The translations under genes were made by a program, and so were the position numbers. The notes under the pieces were generated by a model that saw only the letters and a program-made list of their open reading frames with translations, was not told the origin of the DNA and ran no database searches. A stretch of 64,000 nt of DNA from DATAXP01 sp036272935 (GTDB taxonomy: Bacteria; Planctomycetota; Planctomycetia; Pirellulales; PNKZ01), in assembly GCA_036272935.1 (NCBI GenBank), contig DATAXP010000055.1, forward strand, positions 6,664 through 70,663. The letters are read 5' to 3'. Numbering within the stretch: the stretch's first letter is position 1; every line of letters starts with the position of its first letter. Positions 36,799-44,804 of this stretch are shown here, in pieces.

Positions 36799-38607
36799 AT
36801 GCACCGTACCCTACGAGCCGCCGTCAACGATCTCGCTGCTGCAGGGCAATTGGTGCGCATTGATACCGAGATCGACGCACGACTCGAGGCGGCCCAGATA
36901 CAACGCCGCGTCTACGCGGCAGGCGGGCCGGCAGTGTACTTCGCGCGGGTCAAGGGCTGCCGGTTCCCGATGGTCGCTAACCTGTTCGGCACGATCGAAC
37001 GCCTGCGGTATCTGTTCCGCGACACGCTCGAAGGCGTGCAGCAGCTCGTCGCGCTGAAAGTCGACCCGCCTTCGGCGCTGCGGCACCCGTGGCGACTGCG
37101 CAAGGCTGCGGCGGCGGCGTGGCACATGCGGCCGCGGTTCGTGCGCTCCGGGCCGGTGCTCGACCACACGGCGCAAATCCACGACCTGCCGCAATTGGTG
37201 AGCTGGCCGCGAGACGGTGGCCCGTTCATCACGCTGCCGGAGGTCTACACCGAAGATCCGGACCGCCCCGGTTGGCGGCACTCGAACCTGGGCATGTATC
37301 GCGTCCAGCTTGCGGGGAACCGGTACGAGCCGGACCGCGAGATCGGGCTGCACTACCAGATTCATCGCGGTATCGGCGTACATCACGCGGCTGCGATCCG
37401 TCGTGGTGAACCGTTGCGAGTGAACATCTTCGTCGGTGGTCCACCGGCGCTAGCGGTCGCTGCGGTTATGCCTCTGCCCGAGGGACTCAGCGAGTTGGCG
37501 TTCGCCGGCGCCCTGGCGGGGCATCGTCTGCCGCTGGTAGCTCAGCCCGGTCGGCCGGCGCTCGTGGCCGAAGCCGATTTCTGCATCACCGGCATCGTCG
37601 ATCCAGAGCGGCTTTTCCCCGAGGGGCCATTCGGCGATCACCTGGGCTACTACTCGCTGGCCCACGACTTCCCGATGCTGCGCGTCGAACAGGTGTATCA
37701 CCGCCCCGGCGCGATCTGGCCGTTCACGACCGTCGGCCGCCCGCCGCAGGAAGACACCACGTTCGGTCAGTTCATCCACGAACTGACCGGTCCCGTGGTG
37801 CCGACGCTGATTCCTGGCGTGCGCGCGGTTCACGCGGTCGATGCCGCCGGTGTGCATCCGCTACTGCTGGCCATTGGCAGCGAACGCTACGTGCCCTACG
37901 CCGCCGAGCGCCGCCCGATGGAGTTGCTCACCCAGGCGAACGCCATCTTGGGCCAAGGGCAAATGTCGCTGGCGAAATACCTGTTCATTGCCGCCGGCGA
38001 CGACGATCGGACGCTCAACATCAACGACATTGCCGGCTTCTTGCGGCACGTGCTTGAGCGCGTTGATTGGCGGCGCGACCTCCATTTTCAGACCTGCACC
38101 ACCATCGACACGCTCGACTACTCCGGCACCGGCTTGAATGAAGGCTCGAAGGTGGTGATCGCCGCCGCGGGACCGAAGTGCCGTGAGCTGCCGACCACGA
38201 TGGATACTGACCTGCGCCTGCCCGAGGGTTTCACTGCGCCTCGCCTTGCGCTTCCCGGTGTCCTATGCATCACCGCTCGCGCCTTCGGCGACTCGCTCTG
38301 TGCAGCCTACACCGCCACCGACGCGATCAATGCCTTCCCTCTCATTATCCTTTGCGACGACAGCGAGTTCACCGCGCGCACGTTGAACAACTTCGTGTGG
38401 GTGACGTTCACGCGCTCGAACCCGGCGGCCGACATCGCGGGCATCGAAGCGTTCACCGAGCATAAGCACTGGGGCTGCCGCGGCTCGCTGGTGATCGACG
38501 CTCGCACGAAGCCGCATCACGCCCCGCCGCTGGAAGAAGATCCCGAAGTGACTATGCGAGTCGATGCCCTGGCCGCCCGCGGCGGGCCATTGCACGGGAT
38601 CATCTAG
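36799..38607 (+). CDS. UbiD family decarboxylase
   Basis: The ATG at 36799 (602 residues) begins MHRTLRAAVNDLAAAGQLVRID, matching UbiD N-termini. The family uses prenylated FMN to decarboxylate or carboxylate aromatic and unsaturated acids. NLGMYRVQLAGNRYEPDREI, HYQIHRGIGVHH, LVAEADFCITGIVDPERLFPEGPFGDHLGYYSLAHD and GSERYVPYAAERRP are typical, with the conserved Glu in PEGPFGDH. In place of UbiQ synthesis, which menaquinone-only organisms lack, it may act in another pathway. The longer open frame to 36610 covers the repeat and is rejected. Confidence 0.88.
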   Translation: MHRTLRAAVNDLAAAGQLVRIDTEIDARLEAAQIQRRVYAAGGPAVYFARVKGCRFPMVANLFGTIERLRYLFRDTLEGVQQLVALKVDPPSALRHPWRLRKAAAAAWHMRPRFVRSGPVLDHTAQIHDLPQLVSWPRDGGPFITLPEVYTEDPDRPGWRHSNLGMYRVQLAGNRYEPDREIGLHYQIHRGIGVHHAAAIRRGEPLRVNIFVGGPPALAVAAVMPLPEGLSELAFAGALAGHRLPLVAQPGRPALVAEADFCITGIVDPERLFPEGPFGDHLGYYSLAHDFPMLRVEQVYHRPGAIWPFTTVGRPPQEDTTFGQFIHELTGPVVPTLIPGVRAVHAVDAAGVHPLLLAIGSERYVPYAAERRPMELLTQANAILGQGQMSLAKYLFIAAGDDDRTLNINDIAGFLRHVLERVDWRRDLHFQTCTTIDTLDYSGTGLNEGSKVVIAAAGPKCRELPTTMDTDLRLPEGFTAPRLALPGVLCITARAFGDSLCAAYTATDAINAFPLIILCDDSEFTARTLNNFVWVTFTRSNPAADIAGIEAFTEHKHWGCRGSLVIDARTKPHHAPPLEEDPEVTMRVDALAARGGPLHGII

Positions 38608-38613
38608 TGACGT

Positions 38614-38661
38614 TTAGCCGGCGACCTTGGTCGCCGCGCGGCGGGCAAGCCCGCCGGCTAA
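38614..38661. repeat. TTAGCCGGCG palindrome between convergent genes
   Basis: Arms TTAGCCGGCG (38614-38623) and CGCCGGCTAA (38652-38661) bracket an internal GC-rich hairpin between the stop of the UbiD-like gene and the stop of the DUF1501 gene. It may act as a bidirectional terminator. Confidence 0.7.
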
Positions 38662-38666
38662 GCGAA

Positions 38667-40142
38667 TCACGCCAGCAGCGCGTCGATGGCGCGGCCTTTG
38701 CCGTCCTTGGTCACGTGCACTGGGCGCCCCTCGGTGACGTAGTATGTGTCGGCCGGGATGCCAAGCGCCTTGTAGATCGTCGCGTGTACGTCAGGCAGCG
38801 AGACAGGGTTCTCAGTTGCAACCATCGGATGACGGTCCGCAGTGCGGCCGTACACCAGCCCGGGCTTAAATCCGCCACCGAAGAACAGCAGGCTGTTGCC
38901 GCTCGAGAAGTGGCCGTGGTGACCGTACATCGTTTCGTTCTCGATCACCAGATCTTCGCCCGATTGCGACTCGGCAAAGCCGATCGGCTCGACGCCCGCC
39001 TTAGGCTGATTGGCGATCGTGCGGCCGAACTCGGTGGCGATCACCACCAGCGTGCGATCGAGCAGGCCGCGCTGATCGAGATCACGAATGAGTTGCGAGA
39101 TGGGCCCGTCGATCTGCTTTTTCATCTCGACCATCCGCAGCGCGCCGTTCTCGTGCATGTCGAAGCCGCGGAACGGGCCGTACTGGTACTCCACCTGCAC
39201 AAAGCGGGCACCGTGCTCGACGAGCCGGCGGGCCAGCAGCAGGCCGTGGCCAAAACGCTGGCCGAAGTAATAACGCTTGTCGAGAACCTCGTTCGGGCCG
39301 ATCTGCGGCTCGTACGCAGCGAGTGTCGCGGGAGTTTCTTCCTTGGCGTAGCTGAATGCCCGCTTTACCGGCGAATCCATCATCTCGCGGGCCGCGTGCA
39401 TCGTTCTGAGATATTCATCGACCTTGCCTGCCGAGCGCAGCGAGGCCGAGGAACCGCCGCTGGTCGCTTCGAGCAGCGCAATTCGTCGGTTGAGCCGTTC
39501 CAGCGACACGCCGGCTGCGGCTTCGAGCGTGGCCATCCCGCGCGTGGGATCGGGAATCATGAACGGGGCGTGCCGCACACCGTAGAAGCCGGGCCCGATA
39601 TACTCGCTGATGAATTGCTTCTCGGTATCGGTGGTGTCGATGTCACGGCCGATGTAGATGTACGGCGGCACCTGCGGATTCACCGGGCCCAGCGTCCGAC
39701 CAATGACGGCGCCAATGCCGGGTACGCGCACCCCCTGTGGAAACAGGTGGCCGGTCATCATGTAGTACTGCGCCTTGAGGTGCACGGCGCCGAACTTCGT
39801 TTCGTTGGTCAGCGAGCGCAGCAGCGTGCCGCGGTGCATCACGGATGCAAGGTTCTCGAGGCCGACACCGAATCGCAGTCCGTCAACGGCCGTGGGGATC
39901 GACGGGCACGTGCCGAGCAACTGGCTGCCGCGCATGCCTTTCTCGAACGGTGTGTGAGCTTTCCAATCCCAGGTATCTTGCTGGGCGACGCCGCCGGGGA
40001 GCCAGATGAAGATCACGTGCTCGGCACGTGCTGGGCCGCGAAGAGGCAAGCCCTCGCCAGCCCGTGCGGCGCGCGGCAGCGCCGAGACCGCCGCTGTGGC
40101 GAGACTGGTCTTCAAAAATCCACGGCGGGTCACTTGATCCAT
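38667..40142 (-). CDS. DUF1501 family Tat-exported protein
   Basis: This 491-residue protein starts at the ATG at 40142 with a twin-arginine signal (TRRGFLKTSLATAAVSALP). DUF1501 motifs are HVIFIWLPGGVAQQDTWDWK, VQVEYQYG, LVVIATEFGRTIANQP, MYGHHGHFSSGNSLLFFGGG and DVHATIYKALGI. The start lies 13 nt inside the 3' end of the PSD1 gene, so translation is coupled. It forms, with that gene and the transglutaminase-like gene, an operon of three exported proteins, parallel to the set at 1979-8315. Confidence 0.92.
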   Translation of the reverse strand: MDQVTRRGFLKTSLATAAVSALPRAARAGEGLPLRGPARAEHVIFIWLPGGVAQQDTWDWKAHTPFEKGMRGSQLLGTCPSIPTAVDGLRFGVGLENLASVMHRGTLLRSLTNETKFGAVHLKAQYYMMTGHLFPQGVRVPGIGAVIGRTLGPVNPQVPPYIYIGRDIDTTDTEKQFISEYIGPGFYGVRHAPFMIPDPTRGMATLEAAAGVSLERLNRRIALLEATSGGSSASLRSAGKVDEYLRTMHAAREMMDSPVKRAFSYAKEETPATLAAYEPQIGPNEVLDKRYYFGQRFGHGLLLARRLVEHGARFVQVEYQYGPFRGFDMHENGALRMVEMKKQIDGPISQLIRDLDQRGLLDRTLVVIATEFGRTIANQPKAGVEPIGFAESQSGEDLVIENETMYGHHGHFSSGNSLLFFGGGFKPGLVYGRTADRHPMVATENPVSLPDVHATIYKALGIPADTYYVTEGRPVHVTKDGKGRAIDALLA

Positions 40143-41818
40143 ACGAATTCCGGACTGCAAACGAGCGCCCAGTACAAGTCCTTCACGCTCTCGGCATAGG
40201 CATCGCCGGTGCCGAGATACGCCAGCGCCAGGCGGCGCTCGTCGGCATTAGGCGGCCGCGACAGCACCGAGCGATACAACCGATCGACGACCCTTGGCAA
40301 ATCGATCTTGCGAAGGGGCCGCTCGAAAATCACCGCCCGGTCGATCAGCTCGCGCAGCTCGGGGCCATTCAATAGCTCCAGAGATTGCACCACTGCCACA
40401 TCATCCGGACGGCCTGTGATTACTTCGTTCCGCGAGGCCGGGCGCCCCAGCGCTCGCGACAACGACGTGGAGCGCGAATCGAGATAAGCCCGTTCCTCCG
40501 GCGCAAGCCGTTCGGTCGTCGCCAGCCGCACGCTGTCGAGGAATTGCTCGCAAGTAAGCCGACGTAGTGCGGGGGAGCGAAAGTACCGTGGACTCGTCGG
40601 CTCGGCGAGGTTGAAGTGGTCATCGAGCGCCGGATCGTACCTGGCCTGGTACGTCGCGCTGGTCAGGATCAGACGGATGGTGTGCTTCAGGTCGCAGCCG
40701 TGCGAGACAAAGTCGCGCGCCAGCCAATCGAGCAGTTCAGGATGACTCGGCGGCACGTCGAGCCGAAAGTCGTCAGCGGGCTCAATGAATCGCAATCCGA
40801 GATATCGCTTCCAGAGCCGATTGACGATCGAGCGGGCGAAGCGCGGGTTCGCGGGATCGACGATCCACTGGGCCAGCGCGTGCAGGCGATCATCGAGTCC
40901 GGTCGGTACCGCCTCGCTGACGCTGTGCAACTCGAACGGGAACGCCGCCTTCACGGTCTTGCCGCTGTGTACCTCGCAGCGGATTAGTTCCAGGTCGTGC
41001 GGCGCGAACAGGCCGGCGAATGCCAGAAACCGATCCTGCGGCCACTCACGGTTCTCAAAATGGTCGTGGCAGCTCGCGCATTTCATGCTCGTGCCCAGGA
41101 ACACCTGGGCAACGTTCGCGGCGGTCTGCAGCGTGGCAGTGTGGTCGTCGTTGCGGACGTACTCGATGGCGTACTTGGTGCCGAGGATGTCAGTGCTCTC
41201 GGCATGCCTGCGGCCGGGCATCGTCGGGTCGATCAGCTCGGCAACCATCACATCGAACGGCCGGTTGTGTTCGAAGCTCTCGGTGATCCAGCGGCGATAG
41301 TTGCCGTGCGTCGGGATGCCTCCTTGCGTGTTCACGTTCTGGCTGGCTAGCGCATCTTCCCAGAACGGCGTCCAGTGCGCGGCATAGTCGCCGTGGCGAT
41401 CGAGAAGCTGGTCGACCACATTCCTGCGCTTGTCGGCTGACGAATCGGCCAGGAAGCGGTTCAGTTCACTGACCGTGGGGATGACGCCGACGGTGTCGAG
41501 GTAGGCGCGGCGGAGGAATGTGGCGTCGTCACAGAGGCGACGGCCCTCATCCGGCCTTCGGCCACCTTCTCCCGAAGGGGGAAGGGCGCGGGTTGTGCCG
41601 GTAAGTTTGGCGGCGATGAAACGGTCGATCGGATGATCGACGCCGTCAATCGCGGGTGGACCGGCGATCGCCGGCAGCTCGGCGACGCGGCGCGTGCGGC
41701 GCTCGATCAGTTCCGTTTCGCTGTCTGCAGCTACTCCCCTTAGCGGCACCCACAGCGCGACGATCGCGCCCAGCAGCAGGCTACTGGCGCGGCATCGGGT
41801 TGTCGTAGGTCGGGCCAT
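40130..41818 (-). CDS. PSD1-type protein (DUF1549-DUF1553) with an embedded repeat
   Basis: This 562-residue exported protein has a signal peptide (SSLLLGAIVALWVPLRGVAA), DUF1549 with one heme-like motif CASCHDHFENREWP, and DUF1553 (NPRFARSIVNRLWKRYLG, LTSATYQARYD, LSRPPNADERRL). Unlike the copy at 5970 it has no separate N-terminal PSCyt1 domain. Between the DUF1549 start (IDRFIAAKL) and DATFLRRAYLDTVG lies a 15-residue in-frame segment (78-92, ALPPSGEGGRRPDEG). It is encoded by a palindromic repeat also found between genes at 43022-43066. The start overlaps the transglutaminase gene by 38 nt. Confidence 0.9.
   Translation of the reverse strand: MARPTTTRCRASSLLLGAIVALWVPLRGVAADSETELIERRTRRVAELPAIAGPPAIDGVDHPIDRFIAAKLTGTTRALPPSGEGGRRPDEGRRLCDDATFLRRAYLDTVGVIPTVSELNRFLADSSADKRRNVVDQLLDRHGDYAAHWTPFWEDALASQNVNTQGGIPTHGNYRRWITESFEHNRPFDVMVAELIDPTMPGRRHAESTDILGTKYAIEYVRNDDHTATLQTAANVAQVFLGTSMKCASCHDHFENREWPQDRFLAFAGLFAPHDLELIRCEVHSGKTVKAAFPFELHSVSEAVPTGLDDRLHALAQWIVDPANPRFARSIVNRLWKRYLGLRFIEPADDFRLDVPPSHPELLDWLARDFVSHGCDLKHTIRLILTSATYQARYDPALDDHFNLAEPTSPRYFRSPALRRLTCEQFLDSVRLATTERLAPEERAYLDSRSTSLSRALGRPASRNEVITGRPDDVAVVQSLELLNGPELRELIDRAVIFERPLRKIDLPRVVDRLYRSVLSRPPNADERRLALAYLGTGDAYAESVKDLYWALVCSPEFVWIK
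41543..41587. repeat. 45-bp palindromic repeat, intragenic copy
   Basis: This 45-bp element, beginning GCCCTCATCCGGCCTTCGGC, matches the reverse complement of 43022-43066 at 42 of 45 positions by hand alignment. It contains the nested hairpin GGCCTTCGGCC and lies inside the PSD1 gene in frame. Confidence 0.85.
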
Positions 41819-42878
41819 TGATATCGCTGTCGGCGATGATGTCGTGGATGACGGTCAGCTTGGGAGGGGAGCCGCCGCCGTCGGCACGGACCGTCTGTGG
41901 GGCGTAGCGAACGTACTGCTTCTGGAACGGGTCGTAGAACCGATCCCCCTTCTGAAAGATAGGCCGGTATTCGGTCATCTCGCCGAACCACGGCGGGCCG
42001 ACTACTTGGGCCGGAATCCAGTGGCCGTGGCCCTTACCATCGAGCATGTAGAACTCGGGATAATTGTGCCCCTCGACCCACACGGTCCGTGCGACCGCTC
42101 CGTTGAGCCGGCACATGCCGATGAACAGGGCGCTCATTTCTTCGCAGTCGCCGCATTTGTGTTCCAGGGCGAACAATGCGCCGCGGAAGTCGCCGTTCTG
42201 GAACTTCACGTTATCGCGCGTCCACTGCCAGAAGCGCTTCACGAGGTCCCAACTCGGATCGTTCGGCTGATGCTGATGGGCTATGTCGTGTGCAAGCTCA
42301 CTTATCTTGGGGTTCTCGGTTTCGATGCCCGGGGCCGGCTTCGTAAGCAGTTCGCGCAGCTCGGCAGGGGGCTGTTTGGCCAGCAACACCGATTCGGGCG
42401 GCAGCTTGAACTCGGTGCGGTAGCGCGTGATCTCGTACAGCCGCTCGAACGTGGCACTGCCCCCCTTGGCGATGATCGGCACCTGCACCTTCATCATGCC
42501 GCACTGGCCGCGGTGGATCGTCTCGAACACTTTCATCCCCGAGCTGGCGCGCTCGCTGAGAATGCGTAGCCGCTGCTCGGGCCACTCGATCGGCACCGGA
42601 AAGATGGCCACCACTTCCTTGGCCGCCCCGTCGGGAGCTTCGATCTTCACGCCGACTCGCAGCCGATAGGTGCGCGGATCGAGCAGCTCGAGGTCGCCAT
42701 CGACCACCACCGGCGGCGCCTTGGGGCGCTGGAACTGCGGGGCCTCGGTCGCGGCGGTGCCGGCCTTCTCCGCATCGGCCGGAAGCGGCGCGGTCTCGCC
42801 AAAAGGCTTATTGGGAGACTGGGCGTGGGCGAGGGAGAATGTCGAGACGAGAACTGCGGCGAAGAACCAGCGACTCAT
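41781..42878 (-). CDS. Secreted transglutaminase-like protein with intact catalytic Cys
   Basis: The ATG at 42878 gives 365 residues with a signal peptide (FFAAVLVSTFSLAHAQS). A beta-rich N-terminal half is followed by the transglutaminase-like core: KCGDCEEMSALFIGMCRLNG with nucleophile Cys245, HNYPEFYMLD with His271 and Asp280, and WIPAQ. It may cleave or cross-link peptide bonds in the envelope. The paralogue at 1979-2932 has Ser at the equivalent Cys. It is first in an operon with PSD1 and DUF1501 genes, each start overlapping the previous gene, so all three exported proteins are probably made together. Confidence 0.85.
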   Translation of the reverse strand: MSRWFFAAVLVSTFSLAHAQSPNKPFGETAPLPADAEKAGTAATEAPQFQRPKAPPVVVDGDLELLDPRTYRLRVGVKIEAPDGAAKEVVAIFPVPIEWPEQRLRILSERASSGMKVFETIHRGQCGMMKVQVPIIAKGGSATFERLYEITRYRTEFKLPPESVLLAKQPPAELRELLTKPAPGIETENPKISELAHDIAHQHQPNDPSWDLVKRFWQWTRDNVKFQNGDFRGALFALEHKCGDCEEMSALFIGMCRLNGAVARTVWVEGHNYPEFYMLDGKGHGHWIPAQVVGPPWFGEMTEYRPIFQKGDRFYDPFQKQYVRYAPQTVRADGGGSPPKLTVIHDIIADSDINGPTYDNPMPRQ

Positions 42879-43021
42879 GATTTGAGCCTTGATGCACGAG
42901 AAGGACGAGATTGCATCGGCTCCGCCGAACCTAGCTCCAGTATGTTGAGGCTGGGCCGAATTGTCAAAATCTGCGGGCCAGATCAATGTAACGGCTGTGC
43001 TTGTTGTGACGGGTCGAGCAA

Positions 43022-43066
43022 GCCCTTCTCCCTCTGGGAGAAGGTGGCCGAAGGCCGGATGAGGGC
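43022..43066. repeat. 45-bp palindromic repeat, intergenic copy
   Basis: Reverse-oriented copy of the element at 41543-41587 (42 of 45 identical). A third, more diverged relative follows at about 43097-43140, sharing the GCCCTCATCCG start and CCCGAAGGG hairpin. Confidence 0.85.
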
Positions 43067-43153
43067 GAGTTGTGATGGACGCCGAGTACCCGCGTCGCCC
43101 TCATCCGTCGCTTCGCGGCACCCCTCCCGAAGGGCAAGAGTTTCCTTTCGGTT

Positions 43154-43215
43154 TATTCCCCCAGCGTCGATTTGCGCCGCAGCAGGTGAGGGTAGTGCTG
43201 GGCGAAGCGGTGGGC
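43154..43215 (-). repeat. Duplicated uvrC 3' end (left, putative att-like copy)
   Basis: 62 bp match 45990-46051 at 59 positions. It encodes AHRFAQHYPHLLRRKSTLGE and a stop (TAA), against AHRFAQHYHHLLRRKSTLGE and TAG in uvrC. Homology ends at the stop codon on one side and 59 bp inside the gene on the other. It looks like the displaced original uvrC end left after an element inserted. Confidence 0.8.
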
Positions 43216-43252
43216 CGCGCTGCCGCCATCCGCACGGTTCACGACTGTCGAC

Positions 43253-43456
43253 TCAGCTTGAGGCACTCTGCCGCGCTTCTTCGCTCCCCTCGTAAATGCC
43301 CAACTCCTCGTGGAGCCGAGCAATCATCTTGCGAACGCCTGCCTTAGTGAAGCCTTTCGAACCGACAGGGAATTCGGTTTCAAGCCGGTTTAACCGATCT
43401 TCGAGCCTACGAAGTTCTTCTCGGACTTTCTCGTATTCGACAACCGAAGAAATCAT
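43253..43456 (-). CDS. Small coiled-coil protein paired with an NTase-like gene
   Basis: This 67-residue protein starts at the ATG at 43456, overlapping the stop of the upstream NTase-like gene (ATGA). The N-terminal half is a predicted coiled coil (YEKVREELRRLEDRLNRLE), followed by GFTKAGVRKMIARLHEELGI and an acidic/Ser tail. The arrangement of a small helical protein coupled to a nucleotidyltransferase-like gene resembles toxin-antitoxin modules, but the order and family are not ones I can name with certainty. Located in the accessory segment beside the uvrC-end copy. Confidence 0.6.
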   Translation of the reverse strand: MISSVVEYEKVREELRRLEDRLNRLETEFPVGSKGFTKAGVRKMIARLHEELGIYEGSEEARQSASS

Positions 43457-43899
43457 AGATTTACCTCCACGAGCCCTTTCCGCCGACCATCGGGTTCTCG
43501 GGTTCGACTGAAGAACTCGACCCAATCATTCCAGTCGGCTGCGTCTTCCGCGGCGAAAAGCTCCTCTGGGCGCCGTGTGAGCAGCATTTCTTCGAGTTCC
43601 ATGGCCAGAGGGTCGCTTCGACCAAGCTGCTCTCGAAAGTCCACTGGAAGAAGGACGACTGCGTCGATGTCGTCGGGCTCTGCTTTCGCCGTCACGAAGC
43701 TACCATCGATCAAGAGACGCCATGCGCAGACCGCCCTCGCTAATTCTATCCACCGACGTACACGAAGTGCCAAGTGCCGTCGTCGGCGCGTCGATGTGCC
43801 GAAGCGGAAGAGAATCTCGGCTTCCGAAGTCTGATACAATCCCTCCGGCAAGTAGCCGTCGTCTCGGAACGAAGGGAGGGCATTTGGGACCAATTCCAT
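43453..43899 (-). CDS. Nucleotidyltransferase-fold protein (DUF6932-like)
   Basis: This 148-residue protein carries a minimal nucleotidyltransferase motif, DGSFVTAKAEPDDIDAVV (65-82), which fits the hG[GS]x9Dh[DE]h pattern with Gly66-Ser67 and Asp77/Asp79. The N-terminus (ALPSFRDDGYLPEGLYQTSE) resembles DUF6932 proteins. NTase-like small proteins often act as toxins or antitoxins by adding nucleotides to RNA or protein. Its stop overlaps the start of the small coiled-coil gene. Substrate unknown. Third Asp of a full triad is not evident. Confidence 0.6.
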   Translation of the reverse strand: MELVPNALPSFRDDGYLPEGLYQTSEAEILFRFGTSTRRRRHLALRVRRWIELARAVCAWRLLIDGSFVTAKAEPDDIDAVVLLPVDFREQLGRSDPLAMELEEMLLTRRPEELFAAEDAADWNDWVEFFSRTREPDGRRKGLVEVNL

Positions 43900-43927
43900 C
43901 GACGCGTTCCGCCCGCTAGACTCGATC

Positions 43928-44792
43928 TCATTGCTGGCTTAGGTGGCCGATTTTAGACTCGGCTTGGCTACGGGACGCCCGACAACGGTGCCAATGCTGC
44001 AGAGAGACACCTGCGGCGATCACGACGGCCGACGTTGTCACGACGAATGTCCAATTCACACTGTGCGCGATCTCACTTGCGATCGGCTTTGCCAACGTTC
44101 TCCGTGACCGCTTTCGACACATCAACTGTTCCGTCGATGAATGGCTGAGGATTAGCAAGGAAAGCAGCGAGCGTACCAGCGACGGCCAATGCCCCTTTAT
44201 TCCTCCAAATGAAATCCATCGCGGGATCGCCGTGCCTCGCGACGACGCCCAGCAAATCATCGGTCTTGCCGATTTTGGCCAACGAGCCGTCTTCGGCCAA
44301 AATCGCTAACCGTCGGCCATTCTGTGGTGAAATTGCTTTCAGCGCCGTTGCTGCCGGTGTTTGAAATGAGCTGATGAGCGGCTCGGCAATTTCGCCATGC
44401 TCCATCATCGCTTCGGCTGCATCATCGCCATATTTCACAAAGATGGCCATGCGGTTCTTCTTTTTGACGATCCAAACGGCGTTGTCGCCGTAACGCGCAA
44501 GCAGCTTCACCGTCCTAACGCCGTTCGCGCCTGCATCGTCAACGAGGCGAAAAGTCTTTGGGCCAACTTTCTTAACCGCGATTAGGGCATCGTCGCCATA
44601 TTTTAAAGCCAATGTTTCGATCTTTTTGGCAAGGGTTTCAACGGCCAACTCCGTGGCTTCCTTTCCTCCCTTACCAATGAGATGCTCGGCGAGTTCTTTT
44701 GCGGCTTTCGCCGTCGTGCTAGAAGGCCCGCCGTGCGAGGTTGCCGGTAACATCGCGGATAAAAAGACAAAAGTCGCAACCAACGCCCGCAT
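43928..44792 (-). pseudogene. Secreted YGD-repeat protein with C-terminal membrane helix, frameshifted near the 3' end
   Basis: The ATG at 44792 after GGAGGG gives a signal peptide (LVATFVFLSAMLPATSHG) and a helical repeat region with recurring KYGDDALIAVKK, RYGDNAVWIVKK, KYGDDAAEAMM and RHGDPAMDFIWR (about 64-200). The frame stops at 44073 after AVTENVGKADRK. Dropping one base of GTTGGC (near 44092) reads on as AVTENVAKPIASEIAHSVNW and a membrane helix TFVVTTSAVVIAAGVSL, ending at 43928, 287 residues in all. The tail reading is an inference from the fit of the second frame. It lies directly behind the membrane-protein gene at 44805. Function unknown. Confidence 0.6.
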
Positions 44793-44804
44793 GGTGCCCT
44801 CCAT

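Larger units (their letters stand above)
42879..43252. other. Intergenic region with palindromic repeats and a copy of the uvrC 3' end
   Basis: These 374 bp contain a 45-bp palindromic repeat (43022-43066), a related degenerate copy (about 43097-43140), and a 62-bp partial copy of the uvrC 3' end (43154-43215). No gene is supported. This is the left boundary of the accessory segment. Confidence 0.7.

Noticed and set aside
43097..43140. Third full copy of the 45-bp palindromic repeat
   Set aside because: It shares only the GCCCTCATCCG start and the CCCGAAGGG hairpin; too diverged to call the same element with confidence.
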